From an uncultured Bacilli bacterium (GTDB taxonomy: Bacteria; Bacillota_I; Bacilli_A; RF39; UBA660), in assembly GCA_934183185.1 (NCBI GenBank), contig CAKPSO010000007.1:1-51392 (forward strand): a stretch of 51,392 nt of DNA. The letters run 5' to 3'. The position numbers were made by a program, and so were the translations under genes. Positions within the stretch are counted from its first letter, which is position 1, and every line of letters begins with the position of its first letter. Below the pieces are notes generated by a model that saw only the letters and a program-made list of their open reading frames with translations, did not search any database and was not told the origin of the DNA. Positions 33,949-43,055 of this stretch are shown here, in pieces.

Positions 33949-36742
33949 ATGGCAAAAGTATTGGAATGATCATCATACTTTTGAAGCTAAAATAGATAAA
34001 AGTAAAGAAAAATATTATTATTTAGTAGAGTTTCCTTATCCAAGTGGAGCTGGACTTCATGTTGGACATGTAAGAAGTTATACTGCATTAGATGTACTTG
34101 CTAGAAAAAAGAGAATGATGGGATATAATGTATTATTTCCTATGGGATGGGATGCTTTTGGTGCTCCTGCTGAACAGTATGCTATTAAGAATCATATTCA
34201 CCCTAGTGTAGCTGTTAAAGAGAATATAAAGACTTTTAAAGGTCAAATAGAAAAACTTGGTATTTCTTTTGATTGGTCTAGAGAGTTTTCAACAACTGAT
34301 CCTGAATATTATAAATGGACTCAGTGGCAATTTCTACAATTCTTTAAGAAAGGTATGGCGTACAAAGCTAGGAAGAATATTAATTGGTGTCCTAAGTGTA
34401 AAACTGGTCTTTCTAATGAGGATTCTAGTGGTGGAGTATGTGAAAGATGTGGTAGCCAGGTTGTTCAAAAAGAAAAGGAACAATGGATGCTTAGAATGAG
34501 TGATTACGCTGAAGATTTAATAGACGGATTAAAAGATACTAATTTTCAAGAAAGAACTAAGATTGCTCAGATTAATTGGATTGGTAAATCTACCGGTGCT
34601 GAAGTTAAATTTAAATTAAAAGAGGTAGATGAGTATTTAACAGTTTATACTACTAGACCTGATACTCTGTTCGGGGTTACTTTTATGGTTATTGCGCCTG
34701 AACATCCTTATATTGATTTATATAGTGGACTTATTTCTAATATGAATCAAATTATTGATTACCGTGAACAAACAAATAAAAAGACAGAATTTGAACGTAC
34801 ACAATTAGTTAAAGATAAGACAGGAGTAAAAATTGATGGATTAACAGCCATTAATCCTGTTAATGGTAAGGAAGTACCTATTTATATATCTGATTATGTT
34901 ATGATGGGGTATGGTACAGGTGCTATTATGGCTGTTCCTGCTCATGACGATAGGGATTATGATTTTGCAAAGAAGTTTGGTATTGATGTTATTCAAGTAC
35001 TTGAAGAAGAAACTGGTAATTCTCATGCTGATGAAATAAAGAAGAATTCGATAGTTGCTGTAGTATACGATGAAAAAGAAGATAAGTATTTAACTATTAA
35101 TTGGGGAAAAAATGGTGGTAGATTATTTGTTGGAGGTACAAGGCATGAAGACGAAACTGCTTTAGATTGTGCTATTCGTGAAATAAAAGAAGAAACAGGA
35201 TATAGTGATATATCTTTGATTAAAGAGTCTTTTAAAATTAATCACCATTATTATGCTTATAATAAAGATAAATATTTTAATATTGAAGCTACACCATTAT
35301 TATTTAAATTAAATAGTGATGCAAAAGTTGAATTAAACTTAGATGATGATGAGGACTTTAAAGTAGAATGGGTTTCAAAAGATGTAGTGGATAAAGAAAT
35401 TGGTGATGAACTTCATAAAAAATCATTTGAATATGTTATGAATCTTGGTGCAATGACTAGTGATGGAATTCATATTAATTCAGATATTTTGAATGGTTTG
35501 AATAAGGAACAAGCTATTGCTAAGGTTATTTCTTATTTAGAAGAAAAAGGTATTGGTAAGAAGAAAACTAATTATAAACTTCAAGATTGGATCTTCACAA
35601 GACAAAGATTCTGGGGTGAACCAATTCCACTTATTTATTGTGAAGATTGTGGATGGGTTCCTGTTCCAGATGAAGATTTACCAGTATTACTTCCAAATGT
35701 TGCTGAGTATGAACCAACTGATGATGGTGAAAGTCCACTTGCTAGAATTGATGAGTTTGTTAACACTACTTGTCCACATTGCGGGAAACCTGCTAAAAGA
35801 GAAACTGATACTATGCCTAACTGGGCAGGCTCTTCTTGGTATTGGTTAAGATATATGGATCCACATAATGATAAAGAATTTGCATCTCAAGAAGCTTTAA
35901 AGTATTGGGGGCAAGTTGATTGGTATAATGGTGGTATGGAACATGCTACTCGTCATTTACTTTATGCTAGATTCTGGAATCAGTTTTTATATAATCAAGG
36001 CTTAGTTCCATATAAAGAGCCTTTCAAAGTTCGTGCTAGCCATGGTATGATTCTAGGTGAAGGTGGAGTTAAGATGAGTAAGTCACTAGGTAACGTTATT
36101 AATCCTGATGATATAGTTTCTACTTATGGTGCAGATAGTTTACGTACTTATGAAATGTTTATTGGTGATTATGAAAAAGAGGCTACTTGGAGCGAACAAG
36201 GATTAATTGGATGTAAGAGATTCTTAGACAAAGTTACCCGCGTTGGTGAAAAAGTATCTGATACTGATGATTATTCTAGTGAATTAGAAAAAGATATCCA
36301 CAAAACTGTGAAAAAAGTTAGTGATGACATAGATAACTTGAAATTTAATACTGCGATATCAGCACTTATGATTTTACTTAATAAAATGGAAAAAATGAAT
36401 TCTATTAGTAAAAAAGATTATAGAACATTCTTACACTTATTAAATCCTATCGCACCTCATATGACTGAGGAATTAAATGAAATTTATAAATTAGGTAAAC
36501 CATTCTGTGAATCTAGTTGGCCTACTTTTGATGAGGATATGCTAGTTGATGCCGAAAAAGAAATAGCTGTTCAAGTAAATGGTAAAGTAAGAGCTACTAT
36601 TATGGTTAATATTAATGATGATGATAAAACTATAGAAGATAAGGCTATGGCATGTGATAATGTAGTAAAGCATACTGATGGTAAGGAAATAGTAAAAGTA
36701 ATCGTTATTAAGGGGAAAATAGTAAATATTGTGGTAAAATAA
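33920..36742 (+). CDS. leuS: Leucyl-tRNA synthetase with inserted Nudix domain
   Basis: 940 residues from ATG 33920 (AGGAGAG upstream; 33863 has none). Class I synthetase: PYPSGAGLHVGH (HIGH), two Cys-pair zinc sites (CPKCK..CERCG; CEDCG..CPHCG), KMSKS at 718-722 and a C-terminal anticodon-binding domain. The CP1 editing domain is present (TTRPDTLFGVTF; GTGAIMAVPAHDDRDYDF). After that block an extra segment of about 135 residues (about 370-508) holds a perfect Nudix box, GTRHEDE-x7-REIKEETGY (406-428, Glu412, Arg420, Glu421, Glu424, Glu425). Length exceeds B. subtilis LeuRS (about 804) by just this amount. The Nudix part might hydrolyse Ap4A, aminoacyl-adenylate or another nucleotide (inference). 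Confidence 0.95.
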   Translation: MTDVQKIESKWQKYWNDHHTFEAKIDKSKEKYYYLVEFPYPSGAGLHVGHVRSYTALDVLARKKRMMGYNVLFPMGWDAFGAPAEQYAIKNHIHPSVAVKENIKTFKGQIEKLGISFDWSREFSTTDPEYYKWTQWQFLQFFKKGMAYKARKNINWCPKCKTGLSNEDSSGGVCERCGSQVVQKEKEQWMLRMSDYAEDLIDGLKDTNFQERTKIAQINWIGKSTGAEVKFKLKEVDEYLTVYTTRPDTLFGVTFMVIAPEHPYIDLYSGLISNMNQIIDYREQTNKKTEFERTQLVKDKTGVKIDGLTAINPVNGKEVPIYISDYVMMGYGTGAIMAVPAHDDRDYDFAKKFGIDVIQVLEEETGNSHADEIKKNSIVAVVYDEKEDKYLTINWGKNGGRLFVGGTRHEDETALDCAIREIKEETGYSDISLIKESFKINHHYYAYNKDKYFNIEATPLLFKLNSDAKVELNLDDDEDFKVEWVSKDVVDKEIGDELHKKSFEYVMNLGAMTSDGIHINSDILNGLNKEQAIAKVISYLEEKGIGKKKTNYKLQDWIFTRQRFWGEPIPLIYCEDCGWVPVPDEDLPVLLPNVAEYEPTDDGESPLARIDEFVNTTCPHCGKPAKRETDTMPNWAGSSWYWLRYMDPHNDKEFASQEALKYWGQVDWYNGGMEHATRHLLYARFWNQFLYNQGLVPYKEPFKVRASHGMILGEGGVKMSKSLGNVINPDDIVSTYGADSLRTYEMFIGDYEKEATWSEQGLIGCKRFLDKVTRVGEKVSDTDDYSSELEKDIHKTVKKVSDDIDNLKFNTAISALMILLNKMEKMNSISKKDYRTFLHLLNPIAPHMTEELNEIYKLGKPFCESSWPTFDEDMLVDAEKEIAVQVNGKVRATIMVNINDDDKTIEDKAMACDNVVKHTDGKEIVKVIVIKGKIVNIVVK

Positions 36743-36791
36743 TCCATGTAATACATCTTCTTTCGTCAATTAGATTGTATCACCACAAGTT

Positions 36792-36821
36792 AGCACTAGA
36801 TATTATTTTCTAGTGCTTTTA
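36792..36821 (+). terminator. Terminator after leuS
   Basis: Perfect AGCACTAGA (36792-36800) / TCTAGTGCT (36809-36817), loop TATTATTT, short T-run. Its arms resemble CIRCE words, but the symmetry and position fit a terminator. Confidence 0.7.
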
Positions 36822-36840
36822 ATATTTACTTTAAAGAAGA

Positions 36841-36878
36841 AAGACTGCCATGAAATAAAATAATTCATAGCAGGCCTT
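36841..36878. terminator. Hairpin between convergent genes
   Basis: CTGCCATGAA (36845-36854) / TTCATAGCAG (36864-36873) with one mismatch, flanked by TTTTT on the + strand and TCTTTCTTCTTT on the - strand. It probably ends the reverse-strand membrane protein gene and backs up the leuS terminator. Confidence 0.6.
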
Positions 36879-36879
36879 T

Positions 36880-37281
36880 TTATAATTCAATATTCTCAAT
36901 GTCTGCAATTTGAAAATTAGTATTTTGAAAATCTGTTGTTACTACGTATAATTCAATTATAGCTCCAATAATAGCTAGAAATGATGCAAATATCTGTAGT
37001 TTTAGTGAAGAAGTACTTTGATTAGTATTTTTGGCAAACTCATAACTTTTATATGCAAAGTATATTGACCATATTGCTAGTAAAAATAAAAATAAACGAT
37101 TGATTAAAGTAATTACTTTAGAATTATAGTTACCTAGAAATCTCTCTTCATTTTGAAGAGATTTTTTTTGGTCTATTATTACTACTATTGATACTACTAC
37201 TGATATCAAATATAATATGCTTTCAATTAATTGACCATTTATTATATATAGTTGGTCACTGGTATTTTGATCCTGTTTCAT
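36880..37281 (-). CDS. Unknown membrane protein
   Basis: 133 residues with three hydrophobic segments (about 19-36, 60-80, 92-115), a short hydrophilic N-terminus rich in Gln/Asp and a C-terminal DIENIEL tail. No family recognised. No good ribosome site precedes the ATG (the reverse-strand upstream reads TTAACTAGT) and a TATAGT-like box lies only ~10 bases before it, so the message may be leaderless or the gene poorly expressed. It lies downstream of rpsD, beyond rpsD's terminator. Confidence 0.5.
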   Translation of the reverse strand: MKQDQNTSDQLYIINGQLIESILYLISVVVSIVVIIDQKKSLQNEERFLGNYNSKVITLINRLFLFLLAIWSIYFAYKSYEFAKNTNQSTSSLKLQIFASFLAIIGAIIELYVVTTDFQNTNFQIADIENIEL

Positions 37282-37315
37282 ACTAGTTAACTATATGCTT
37301 TTATGTATTTATATA

Positions 37316-37343
37316 TGAAAAAAGAGATGCTTTTGGCATCTCC
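37316..37343 (-). terminator. Terminator of rpsD
   Basis: On the reverse strand GAGATGC / GCATCTC (37336-37342 and 37324-37330), then six T, 12 bases after the rpsD stop. Confidence 0.85.
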
Positions 37344-37354
37344 TAATTTTAATT

Positions 37355-37957
37355 CTATCTGTTGTAGAATTCAACGATTAATGATTCATTAATATCAGCA
37401 TTTAATTCACTACGTTCAGGTAGACGAACTAATTTACCTTCTAATTTCTTGTCATCAAATGTTACGAATTCAACACGTTTAGTTACTTTTTCTAAAGCAC
37501 TCTTAATAGCTGGATGATCTTTAGAATTTTCTTTAACAGCAACAACTGATCCAACTTTTACACGGAATGATGGAATATCTACTTTTTTACCATCTACAGT
37601 AATATGTCCATGGTTTACTAATTGTCTAGCTCCACGTCTTGTGTTAGCTAATCCTAAACGATAAACAACGTTATCTAATCTAGATTCTAGTAATTTTAAG
37701 AAGTTTTCACCATGAATACCTTTCATATTTGCAGCTTCATTGAAAGTCTTTCTAAATTGTCTTTCATTTACTCCATACATGAAACGTACTTTTTGCTTTT
37801 CCTTTAATTGTTCACCATAGTTTGATAATTTACCTTTACGGTCTTTTCCGTGTTGACCTGGTCCATATGGACGTTTTACTAATTCTTTTCCAGTTTCACT
37901 AATTGAGAAACCAACTCTACGTGCTTGTTTGTATGTAGAACCTGTGTATCTTGACAT
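37355..37957 (-). CDS. rpsD: Ribosomal protein S4
   Basis: 200 residues beginning MSRYTGSTYKQARRVGFS; this ATG (ending at 37957) is fixed by GGAGGAGG just upstream, and the longer ORF start is not used. S4 binds 16S rRNA early in 30S assembly. The S4 RNA-binding fold is clear (LESRLDNVVYRLGLANTRRG, RQLVNHGHITVDGKKVDIPS) and the C-terminus YNR is typical of Firmicutes. Cys are absent, so this is the zinc-independent form. Monocistronic, with a perfect promoter and a ~150-base leader suited to autoregulation, and divergent from ezrA. Confidence 0.97.
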   Translation of the reverse strand: MSRYTGSTYKQARRVGFSISETGKELVKRPYGPGQHGKDRKGKLSNYGEQLKEKQKVRFMYGVNERQFRKTFNEAANMKGIHGENFLKLLESRLDNVVYRLGLANTRRGARQLVNHGHITVDGKKVDIPSFRVKVGSVVAVKENSKDHPAIKSALEKVTKRVEFVTFDDKKLEGKLVRLPERSELNADINESLIVEFYNR

Positions 37958-38145
37958 AATGTCCTCCTCCGATATTTTTGTCATACACATCGAATGTATT
38001 AAACCATTTATTAGGGAGTTTATGTTTCAGATTTTCGCTAACAGTGAAGTTACTACTCGTTTCATAAACACATTAATAAATTTTTAATAGCACTGTTTGA
38101 TGAATATGCAGTTTAGATTATATATAAAATATGGGCTTTTGTCAA
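37958..38145 (-). promoter_or_regulatory. rpsD promoter and probable S4 autoregulatory leader
   Basis: Reading leftward: TTGACA (38140-38145), 17 bases, TATAAT (38117-38122), both perfect. About 150 untranslated bases separate the start of transcription from the rpsD ATG and can form several stems. Firmicute rpsD genes often carry an S4-binding leader; assignment here rests on position and length, not on a matched consensus. Confidence 0.65.
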
Positions 38146-38255
38146 TTGATTTTAGATGGTTGTATTATTTTTTAGTCGATTTTTATAAAAAAAAGTAAAA
38201 AATTAGTATTTATATGTTAAAATGTATGTATAGATAGAATTGGGGTGCTAAAACT

Positions 38256-39971
38256 ATGAATGGTGTTTATCTTTTAATTGCAACTTTCATTGTTATTGCT
38301 ATTATTTTAGTAACGGTTGTTTTAGTTGCTATACAAAAACATAAAGCCAAAGTTATCAGAAATGAATTAGAGCAGTTGGACAAAGAAAAAAATTTAATAG
38401 CTTCTACTCCAGTATTGTCTGAATTATCTAAAGTGGAAACTGTTATTAAAAATGATAAAATGGAAGAAAAATATAAGAACTGGCAACATAGGTTTGAAGT
38501 TATTAAGGAACAGAAGATAGAACAGATAAATGACATGATCATTGAACTTGATATGGCAGCTACACAGAAAAATTATCGTATTATAAGAGATAAGCTAGCT
38601 AAAACAGAAATTGAGATTTATAAAGTACGTGAAAGTGCTAATGAATTGTTGGGTGAGATTCAAGAAATAACTGTTAGTGAAGAAAAATATCGTAGTATTG
38701 TTACTAAACTTAAAGCTAAGTACCGTAGTTTGAATAAAGAATTTCATAATCATATTAGTGATTATGAAGATATTGGTGAAGTAATAGAACTTCAATTTGA
38801 AAACATAGAGAAACGTTTTTTAGATTTTGAAAATGTTATGGATAAGAATGAATATGATGAAGTATCTCATATAGTTAAGGCATTAGATACTATGATTGAT
38901 CATATGTCTATAGTTATATTAGAAGTACCTAACTTAGTATTATTATCTGAAAAATTGATTCCTAAACGTATTGAAGAAATAGAAAATACTTATAAGAAGA
39001 TGTCTGATGAAGGATATCCACTTGATTATTTAAAAATTGATTATAATATGGAAGAGTCAAGAAAGAACATTAAAAATATTTTAGGACGTGTTCGTGTACT
39101 TAATTTAGAAGATTGCATGTTTGAACTTAAAACAATGCTTGATTATTTAGATTCTATATTTAATGATTTTGAACAGGAAACATTAGCTAAAAAGTCTTTT
39201 GATGAAGAATCTGTTCAATTTGTTGGTAATCTAAAAAAAAGTATACATGTAGTAAAAGATATATATCGTCAACTTGATGATATTAAAAGTATGTATGACT
39301 TGAAAAAAGAAGATATAGAACGATTAAATGATATAGGAAGTCAATTTTATGAATTAAAGAAGAGCTATAAAGAATTAAAGGGTAGTCTAGAACGTAAAGA
39401 GAAGCCTTATACAGTTTTAGTAAAAGATATAAATACTTACTCTACATTATTAACGAGACTAGAAGAAGATTTGGATAATTGCCTACATTCATTAGGTAGT
39501 ATGCATGATGATGAGGTTAGGGCTCATGAACAGTTAGATGAGATACAAGAGCTTTTAAAACAATGCAAGTTACGTATTAGAAGTTATAAATTACCAATTA
39601 TTATGAATAATTACTTTGTTGAACTTTCTGAAGCTAATGAGGCTATTTTGGAAATTATTAAAGAATTAGAGAAAAAGCCAATTACAATTAAGACTTTAAA
39701 TACTCGTGTTGATACGGCACGTGATTTGGTTTTAAAACTTTATAATACTACTAATGAAATGATAAAAACTGCTCAACTTGCAGAAATGGCTATAGTTTAT
39801 GGAAATCGCTTTAGAAGTAGTATGAAAGAGATAAATTCTGGACTTAGTAATGCGGAAATGTTATTTCATAAAGGACAGTATCATGAAGCATTAGAAGTAT
39901 CTATTAGTACTATAGAATATATTGAACCAGATTTTCATGATAAGTTATTAAATCTATATAGGGAAGGCTAG
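38256..39971 (+). CDS. ezrA: Septation ring regulator EzrA
   Basis: 571 residues: one N-terminal membrane helix (about 4-24) followed by a long cytoplasmic region of spectrin-like coiled coils, the layout and length of EzrA (B. subtilis 562). Recognisable segments include NWQHRFEVIKEQKIEQIND near residue 75, ISDYEDIGEVIELQFENIE, and the C-terminal QYHEALEVSISTIEYIEPDF. EzrA binds FtsZ at the membrane and prevents extra Z-rings while linking division to cell-wall enzymes. Ribosome site GGGGTG. Divergent from rpsD and upstream of the nifS-thiI-sasp run, as in Bacillus. A terminator overlaps its end. Confidence 0.95.
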   Translation: MNGVYLLIATFIVIAIILVTVVLVAIQKHKAKVIRNELEQLDKEKNLIASTPVLSELSKVETVIKNDKMEEKYKNWQHRFEVIKEQKIEQINDMIIELDMAATQKNYRIIRDKLAKTEIEIYKVRESANELLGEIQEITVSEEKYRSIVTKLKAKYRSLNKEFHNHISDYEDIGEVIELQFENIEKRFLDFENVMDKNEYDEVSHIVKALDTMIDHMSIVILEVPNLVLLSEKLIPKRIEEIENTYKKMSDEGYPLDYLKIDYNMEESRKNIKNILGRVRVLNLEDCMFELKTMLDYLDSIFNDFEQETLAKKSFDEESVQFVGNLKKSIHVVKDIYRQLDDIKSMYDLKKEDIERLNDIGSQFYELKKSYKELKGSLERKEKPYTVLVKDINTYSTLLTRLEEDLDNCLHSLGSMHDDEVRAHEQLDEIQELLKQCKLRIRSYKLPIIMNNYFVELSEANEAILEIIKELEKKPITIKTLNTRVDTARDLVLKLYNTTNEMIKTAQLAEMAIVYGNRFRSSMKEINSGLSNAEMLFHKGQYHEALEVSISTIEYIEPDFHDKLLNLYREG

Positions 39972-39993
39972 TTGGTATAGCTTTCTTTTTTTT
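39962..39993 (+). terminator. Terminator overlapping the ezrA stop
   Basis: GGAAGGCTA (39962-39970) pairs with TAGCTTTC (39978-39985) with a wobble, then eight T. Confidence 0.75.
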
Positions 39994-40090
39994 ATTAAAA
40001 AAATTATTAAATATTAAGTTTTATGATAAGTCTAGAAATATACTTATCTTTTTGTTATAATAATGACAGTTTTGATGTGTAGGTGGTAAA

Positions 40091-40645
40091 ATGGATTATT
40101 TTGTACCTTTAGAATTAATGGAACCGATTGATGTATCTAGTCTATTAAATGAATTTGATTTACCTATTAGGGTCATCAATTATTTAAAAAGACAGACTTT
40201 TTATAGTGAAAAATCTTTTTATGATACAGTTAATAAATTTATTTTAGAACACACTAGCAATTACTTACTTCCGAATCATATGGTTAATTTCTATCCACAG
40301 GTTTTTGAAAGAAAAGCTAGTAGTGATTTAACATGCAATTTATCAGGTGGTAGGATTAAGAAGAATTCTAATTATTATATTTATTATCCTTTTATTGAAA
40401 GTTTAAATAATGGGAGATGTTATACTTTGAAGAAGAGAATTATAGTTGAAGATGGTTATCAAAATTATTTTCCTCAAGATATAGCTACTTATGAAGAGTG
40501 GTATTATAAAGTTAAAAATGCCTACTATAATGTTAATTCTAATGATATTATTGATTTTTATTTATTAAGCTGTGAATGTGGTGATAGTTGTTTGGAGTTG
40601 TATCAACTTGGTCAGAGTAAAAAAAGAAAGAAAGTGATTTTATGA
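40091..40645 (+). CDS. Unknown protein coupled to cysteine desulfurase
   Basis: 184 residues. It starts MDYFVPLELMEPIDVSS and is rich in Tyr, Asn and Ser, with four Cys, three of them clustered near the C-terminus (LLSCECGDSCLELY). No signal peptide or membrane helix. Its TGA overlaps the next gene's ATG (ATGA at 40642-40645), so translation is coupled to the nifS-like gene. The CxC-x3-C-like cluster next to sulfur-transfer genes could bind metal or accept sulfur (inference). No family recognised. Ribosome site AGGTGG. Confidence 0.65.
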   Translation: MDYFVPLELMEPIDVSSLLNEFDLPIRVINYLKRQTFYSEKSFYDTVNKFILEHTSNYLLPNHMVNFYPQVFERKASSDLTCNLSGGRIKKNSNYYIYYPFIESLNNGRCYTLKKRIIVEDGYQNYFPQDIATYEEWYYKVKNAYYNVNSNDIIDFYLLSCECGDSCLELYQLGQSKKRKKVIL

Positions 40646-41763
40646 TTTATTTAGATTATAGTGCAACAACTCCAGCTAATAAAGAGGTAGTAGAGGCTTT
40701 TAGTAAAGTTAGTTTAAATTATATTGGTAATCCTAATTCTTTACATAAGCTTGGAGTTGAAGCCAAAAAATTAATGGATGCTGCTTGTATGCAAGTTGCT
40801 GATTTGTTAGGAGTAAAAGATAATGAAGTTATTTTTACGAGTGGGGCAAGTGAAGCCAATAATACAGCTATTATGGGAGTAATAGAAAAATATCCTAATA
40901 GAGGAAAGCATATTATTACTACTAGATTAGAACATTCTAGTGTGCTTGAGTGTATGAATTATCTTGAAAATATTGGATATATAATTGATTATGTTAATAT
41001 AAATGAAGATGGTTTGGTTGATTTAAATCATTTAAAAAGTTTACTTAGTAAAGATACAGTTTTGGTTAGTATATGTCATGTTAATAGTGAGGTCGGTATT
41101 AAACAAAATATAGGTGAAATTGGTAAAATATTAAAAAATTATCCAACTACTGTTTTTCATGTTGATGGTACTCAAGCAGTCGGAAAAATTCCTGTTGACT
41201 TAGAATATGTTGATTTATATAGCTTTTCGGCACATAAGTTTTTTGGACTTAAAGGTGTTGGCTGTTTAATTAAAAAAAATAATATTGAAATAGAACCACT
41301 TATTCATGGCGGTAAGAGTCAAACAAATTATCGTAGTGGTACACCAGCACTTGCTTTGATGGTTTCTACTTCTAAAGCCTTAAGACTAGCGCTTAATGAT
41401 TTTGATAAAAAATATAATTATGTACTTAAACTTAGTAATATGTTAAAAAAGGAAATTTCTAAAATAGATGGAGTAGTCTTGAATAGTAATCATAATTCTA
41501 TTCCACATATAGTTAATATGAGTGTACTTAGTATAAAACCAGAAACAATGCTACATGCTTTAGAAGAATATGACATTTATATTTCTACTAAAACAGCTTG
41601 CTCTAAAGATAATAGTGATTCTTTAACACTTACTACAATGGGAAAAGATTCAAGTATTAGTGGTCATTCTATTAGAGTTAGTATTAGTTATTTAACTACA
41701 GAAGAAGAAATTCACACATTTGTGGAAAAACTAAAATTATGTATTAAAAAATTAAATTTTTAA
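40642..41763 (+). CDS. NifS/IscS-type cysteine desulfurase
   Basis: 373 residues; PLP enzyme that takes sulfur from cysteine as a persulfide. Blocks seen: YLDYSATTPANKEV at the N-terminus, FTSGASEANNTAIMG, EHSSVLE, CHVNSEVG, HVDGTQAVGK, the PLP-lysine segment SFSAHKFFGLKGVG and RSGTPA. The catalytic Cys lies in the mobile loop STKTACSKDNSDS near the C-terminus. Adjacent to thiI, it matches the dedicated NifZ-ThiI pair of Bacillus that supplies sulfur for 4-thiouridine in tRNA. Translationally coupled to the upstream unknown gene. Confidence 0.93.
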   Translation: MIYLDYSATTPANKEVVEAFSKVSLNYIGNPNSLHKLGVEAKKLMDAACMQVADLLGVKDNEVIFTSGASEANNTAIMGVIEKYPNRGKHIITTRLEHSSVLECMNYLENIGYIIDYVNINEDGLVDLNHLKSLLSKDTVLVSICHVNSEVGIKQNIGEIGKILKNYPTTVFHVDGTQAVGKIPVDLEYVDLYSFSAHKFFGLKGVGCLIKKNNIEIEPLIHGGKSQTNYRSGTPALALMVSTSKALRLALNDFDKKYNYVLKLSNMLKKEISKIDGVVLNSNHNSIPHIVNMSVLSIKPETMLHALEEYDIYISTKTACSKDNSDSLTLTTMGKDSSISGHSIRVSISYLTTEEEIHTFVEKLKLCIKKLNF

Positions 41764-41786
41764 AAAATAGAAAGTTGGAGATAATA

Positions 41787-42971
41787 ATGGATAGAGTAGT
41801 ATTAATTAAATATGGGGAATTAACTACCAAAAAGGGAAATCGTAAATTTTTTATAAATACGTTATACCAAAATTTAAAAAAGAAACTTAGTAATCTCGAT
41901 GTTAAAATTAGTCGTGATATTTCAAGAATGTATATCGAATTTTCTGATAATGATTTAGATTTAGTTTTAAAAAAATTAAATCAGGTATTTGGAATTCATA
42001 CTTATCAAGTTGCTTATAAGATAGAAACTGATAGTGAAGCTATTAAAAATTTAGCAGTTACTATAATGGAAAATAAGACAGGTACATTTAAAGTAGAAAC
42101 TAAACGTTCCAATAAAAATTTTCCTATTCAAAGTACTGAATTTAGTAGGCAACTTGGTGGATTAATTTTAAAAAATAATGATAAATTAACTGTTGATGTA
42201 CATAATCCAGATACTACTTTGATGATTGAAATACTTGATCGTTATACTTATTTATATACTGATAAGTATTTTGGACTTGGTGGATATCCTGTTGGTACTC
42301 AACCTCGTGGAATGCTTATGTTAAGTGGTGGGATTGATTCTCCTGTAGCTGGGTATCTTGCTTTAAAACGTGGAGTTAAAATAGATGCTGTATACTTTGA
42401 AGCTGTTCCACATACTAGTTTAGAAGCCAGAAATAAGGTTATTGCTTTATCAAAAAAATTATGTCAATATACTGATCAAATTAGATTACATATAGTACCT
42501 TTTACTAATATTCAAGAAGCTATATATAAAGAATGTAATCCAGAATACTGTATTACTATTATGCGTAGAATGATGTATCGTATAATGGAAAAACTTGCTA
42601 AAAGAAATAAAGGTTTAGTAATAATAAATGGTGAAAGTATTGGACAAGTTGCTAGTCAAACATTAACTAGTATGTCAGTTATTAATTCTGTTACTAATAT
42701 ACCAGTAATTCGTCCTGTTGCTTGCTTAGATAAATTAGAAATAATTGATATAGCTAAAAAAATTGATACTTATGATATTAGTATTTTACCATTTGAAGAT
42801 TGCTGTACTATATTTGTACCTAAACATCCAGTTATTAATCCTAATTTAAATGAGTGTCTTTTGAACGAAGAAAAGTTTGATTATAATAAGATGATTGAAG
42901 ATATAGTTAATAATGTAATGACTATTACTATTACTGAAGATAAAGAAAAAGAATTTGATGATTTACTTTAA
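41787..42971 (+). CDS. thiI: tRNA 4-thiouridine synthase ThiI
   Basis: 394 residues from ATG 41787 (TTGGAG six bases upstream). N-terminal ferredoxin-like and THUMP domains (to about 165) followed by the PP-loop AANH-like domain with SGGIDSPVAG, then the conserved NGESIGQVASQTLTSM and a C-terminal DCCTIFVPKHP. No rhodanese extension, as in Bacillus ThiI. It adenylates U8 of tRNA and inserts sulfur received from the adjacent cysteine desulfurase. 23 bases after that gene, same operon. Confidence 0.95.
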   Translation: MDRVVLIKYGELTTKKGNRKFFINTLYQNLKKKLSNLDVKISRDISRMYIEFSDNDLDLVLKKLNQVFGIHTYQVAYKIETDSEAIKNLAVTIMENKTGTFKVETKRSNKNFPIQSTEFSRQLGGLILKNNDKLTVDVHNPDTTLMIEILDRYTYLYTDKYFGLGGYPVGTQPRGMLMLSGGIDSPVAGYLALKRGVKIDAVYFEAVPHTSLEARNKVIALSKKLCQYTDQIRLHIVPFTNIQEAIYKECNPEYCITIMRRMMYRIMEKLAKRNKGLVIINGESIGQVASQTLTSMSVINSVTNIPVIRPVACLDKLEIIDIAKKIDTYDISILPFEDCCTIFVPKHPVINPNLNECLLNEEKFDYNKMIEDIVNNVMTITITEDKEKEFDDLL

Positions 42972-43002
42972 AAAAATAGGTAAAAATTACCATAGAAATT
43001 AA

Positions 43003-43032
43003 TGTATGTTTTTATTCTTTTTTCACATTCTA
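43003..43032 (+). promoter_or_regulatory. Sigma-G/sigma-F-type sporulation promoter
   Basis: TGTATG (43003-43008), 17 bases, CATTCTA (43026-43032): fits the forespore consensus TGHATR ... CATNNTA. It lies about 23 bases before the spore-protein ATG, with AGGAGG between. Predicts late forespore expression. Confidence 0.7.
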
Positions 43033-43055
43033 TTAATGTATAGGAGGTGAAATAA

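Noticed and set aside
36792..36817. Possible second CIRCE element (TTAGCACT ... TAGTGCT) after leuS
   Set aside because: The arms extend symmetrically as AGCACTAGA/TCTAGTGCT with a different spacer and sit right after the leuS stop with T residues following, so a terminator explains it; no gene starts downstream on that strand.
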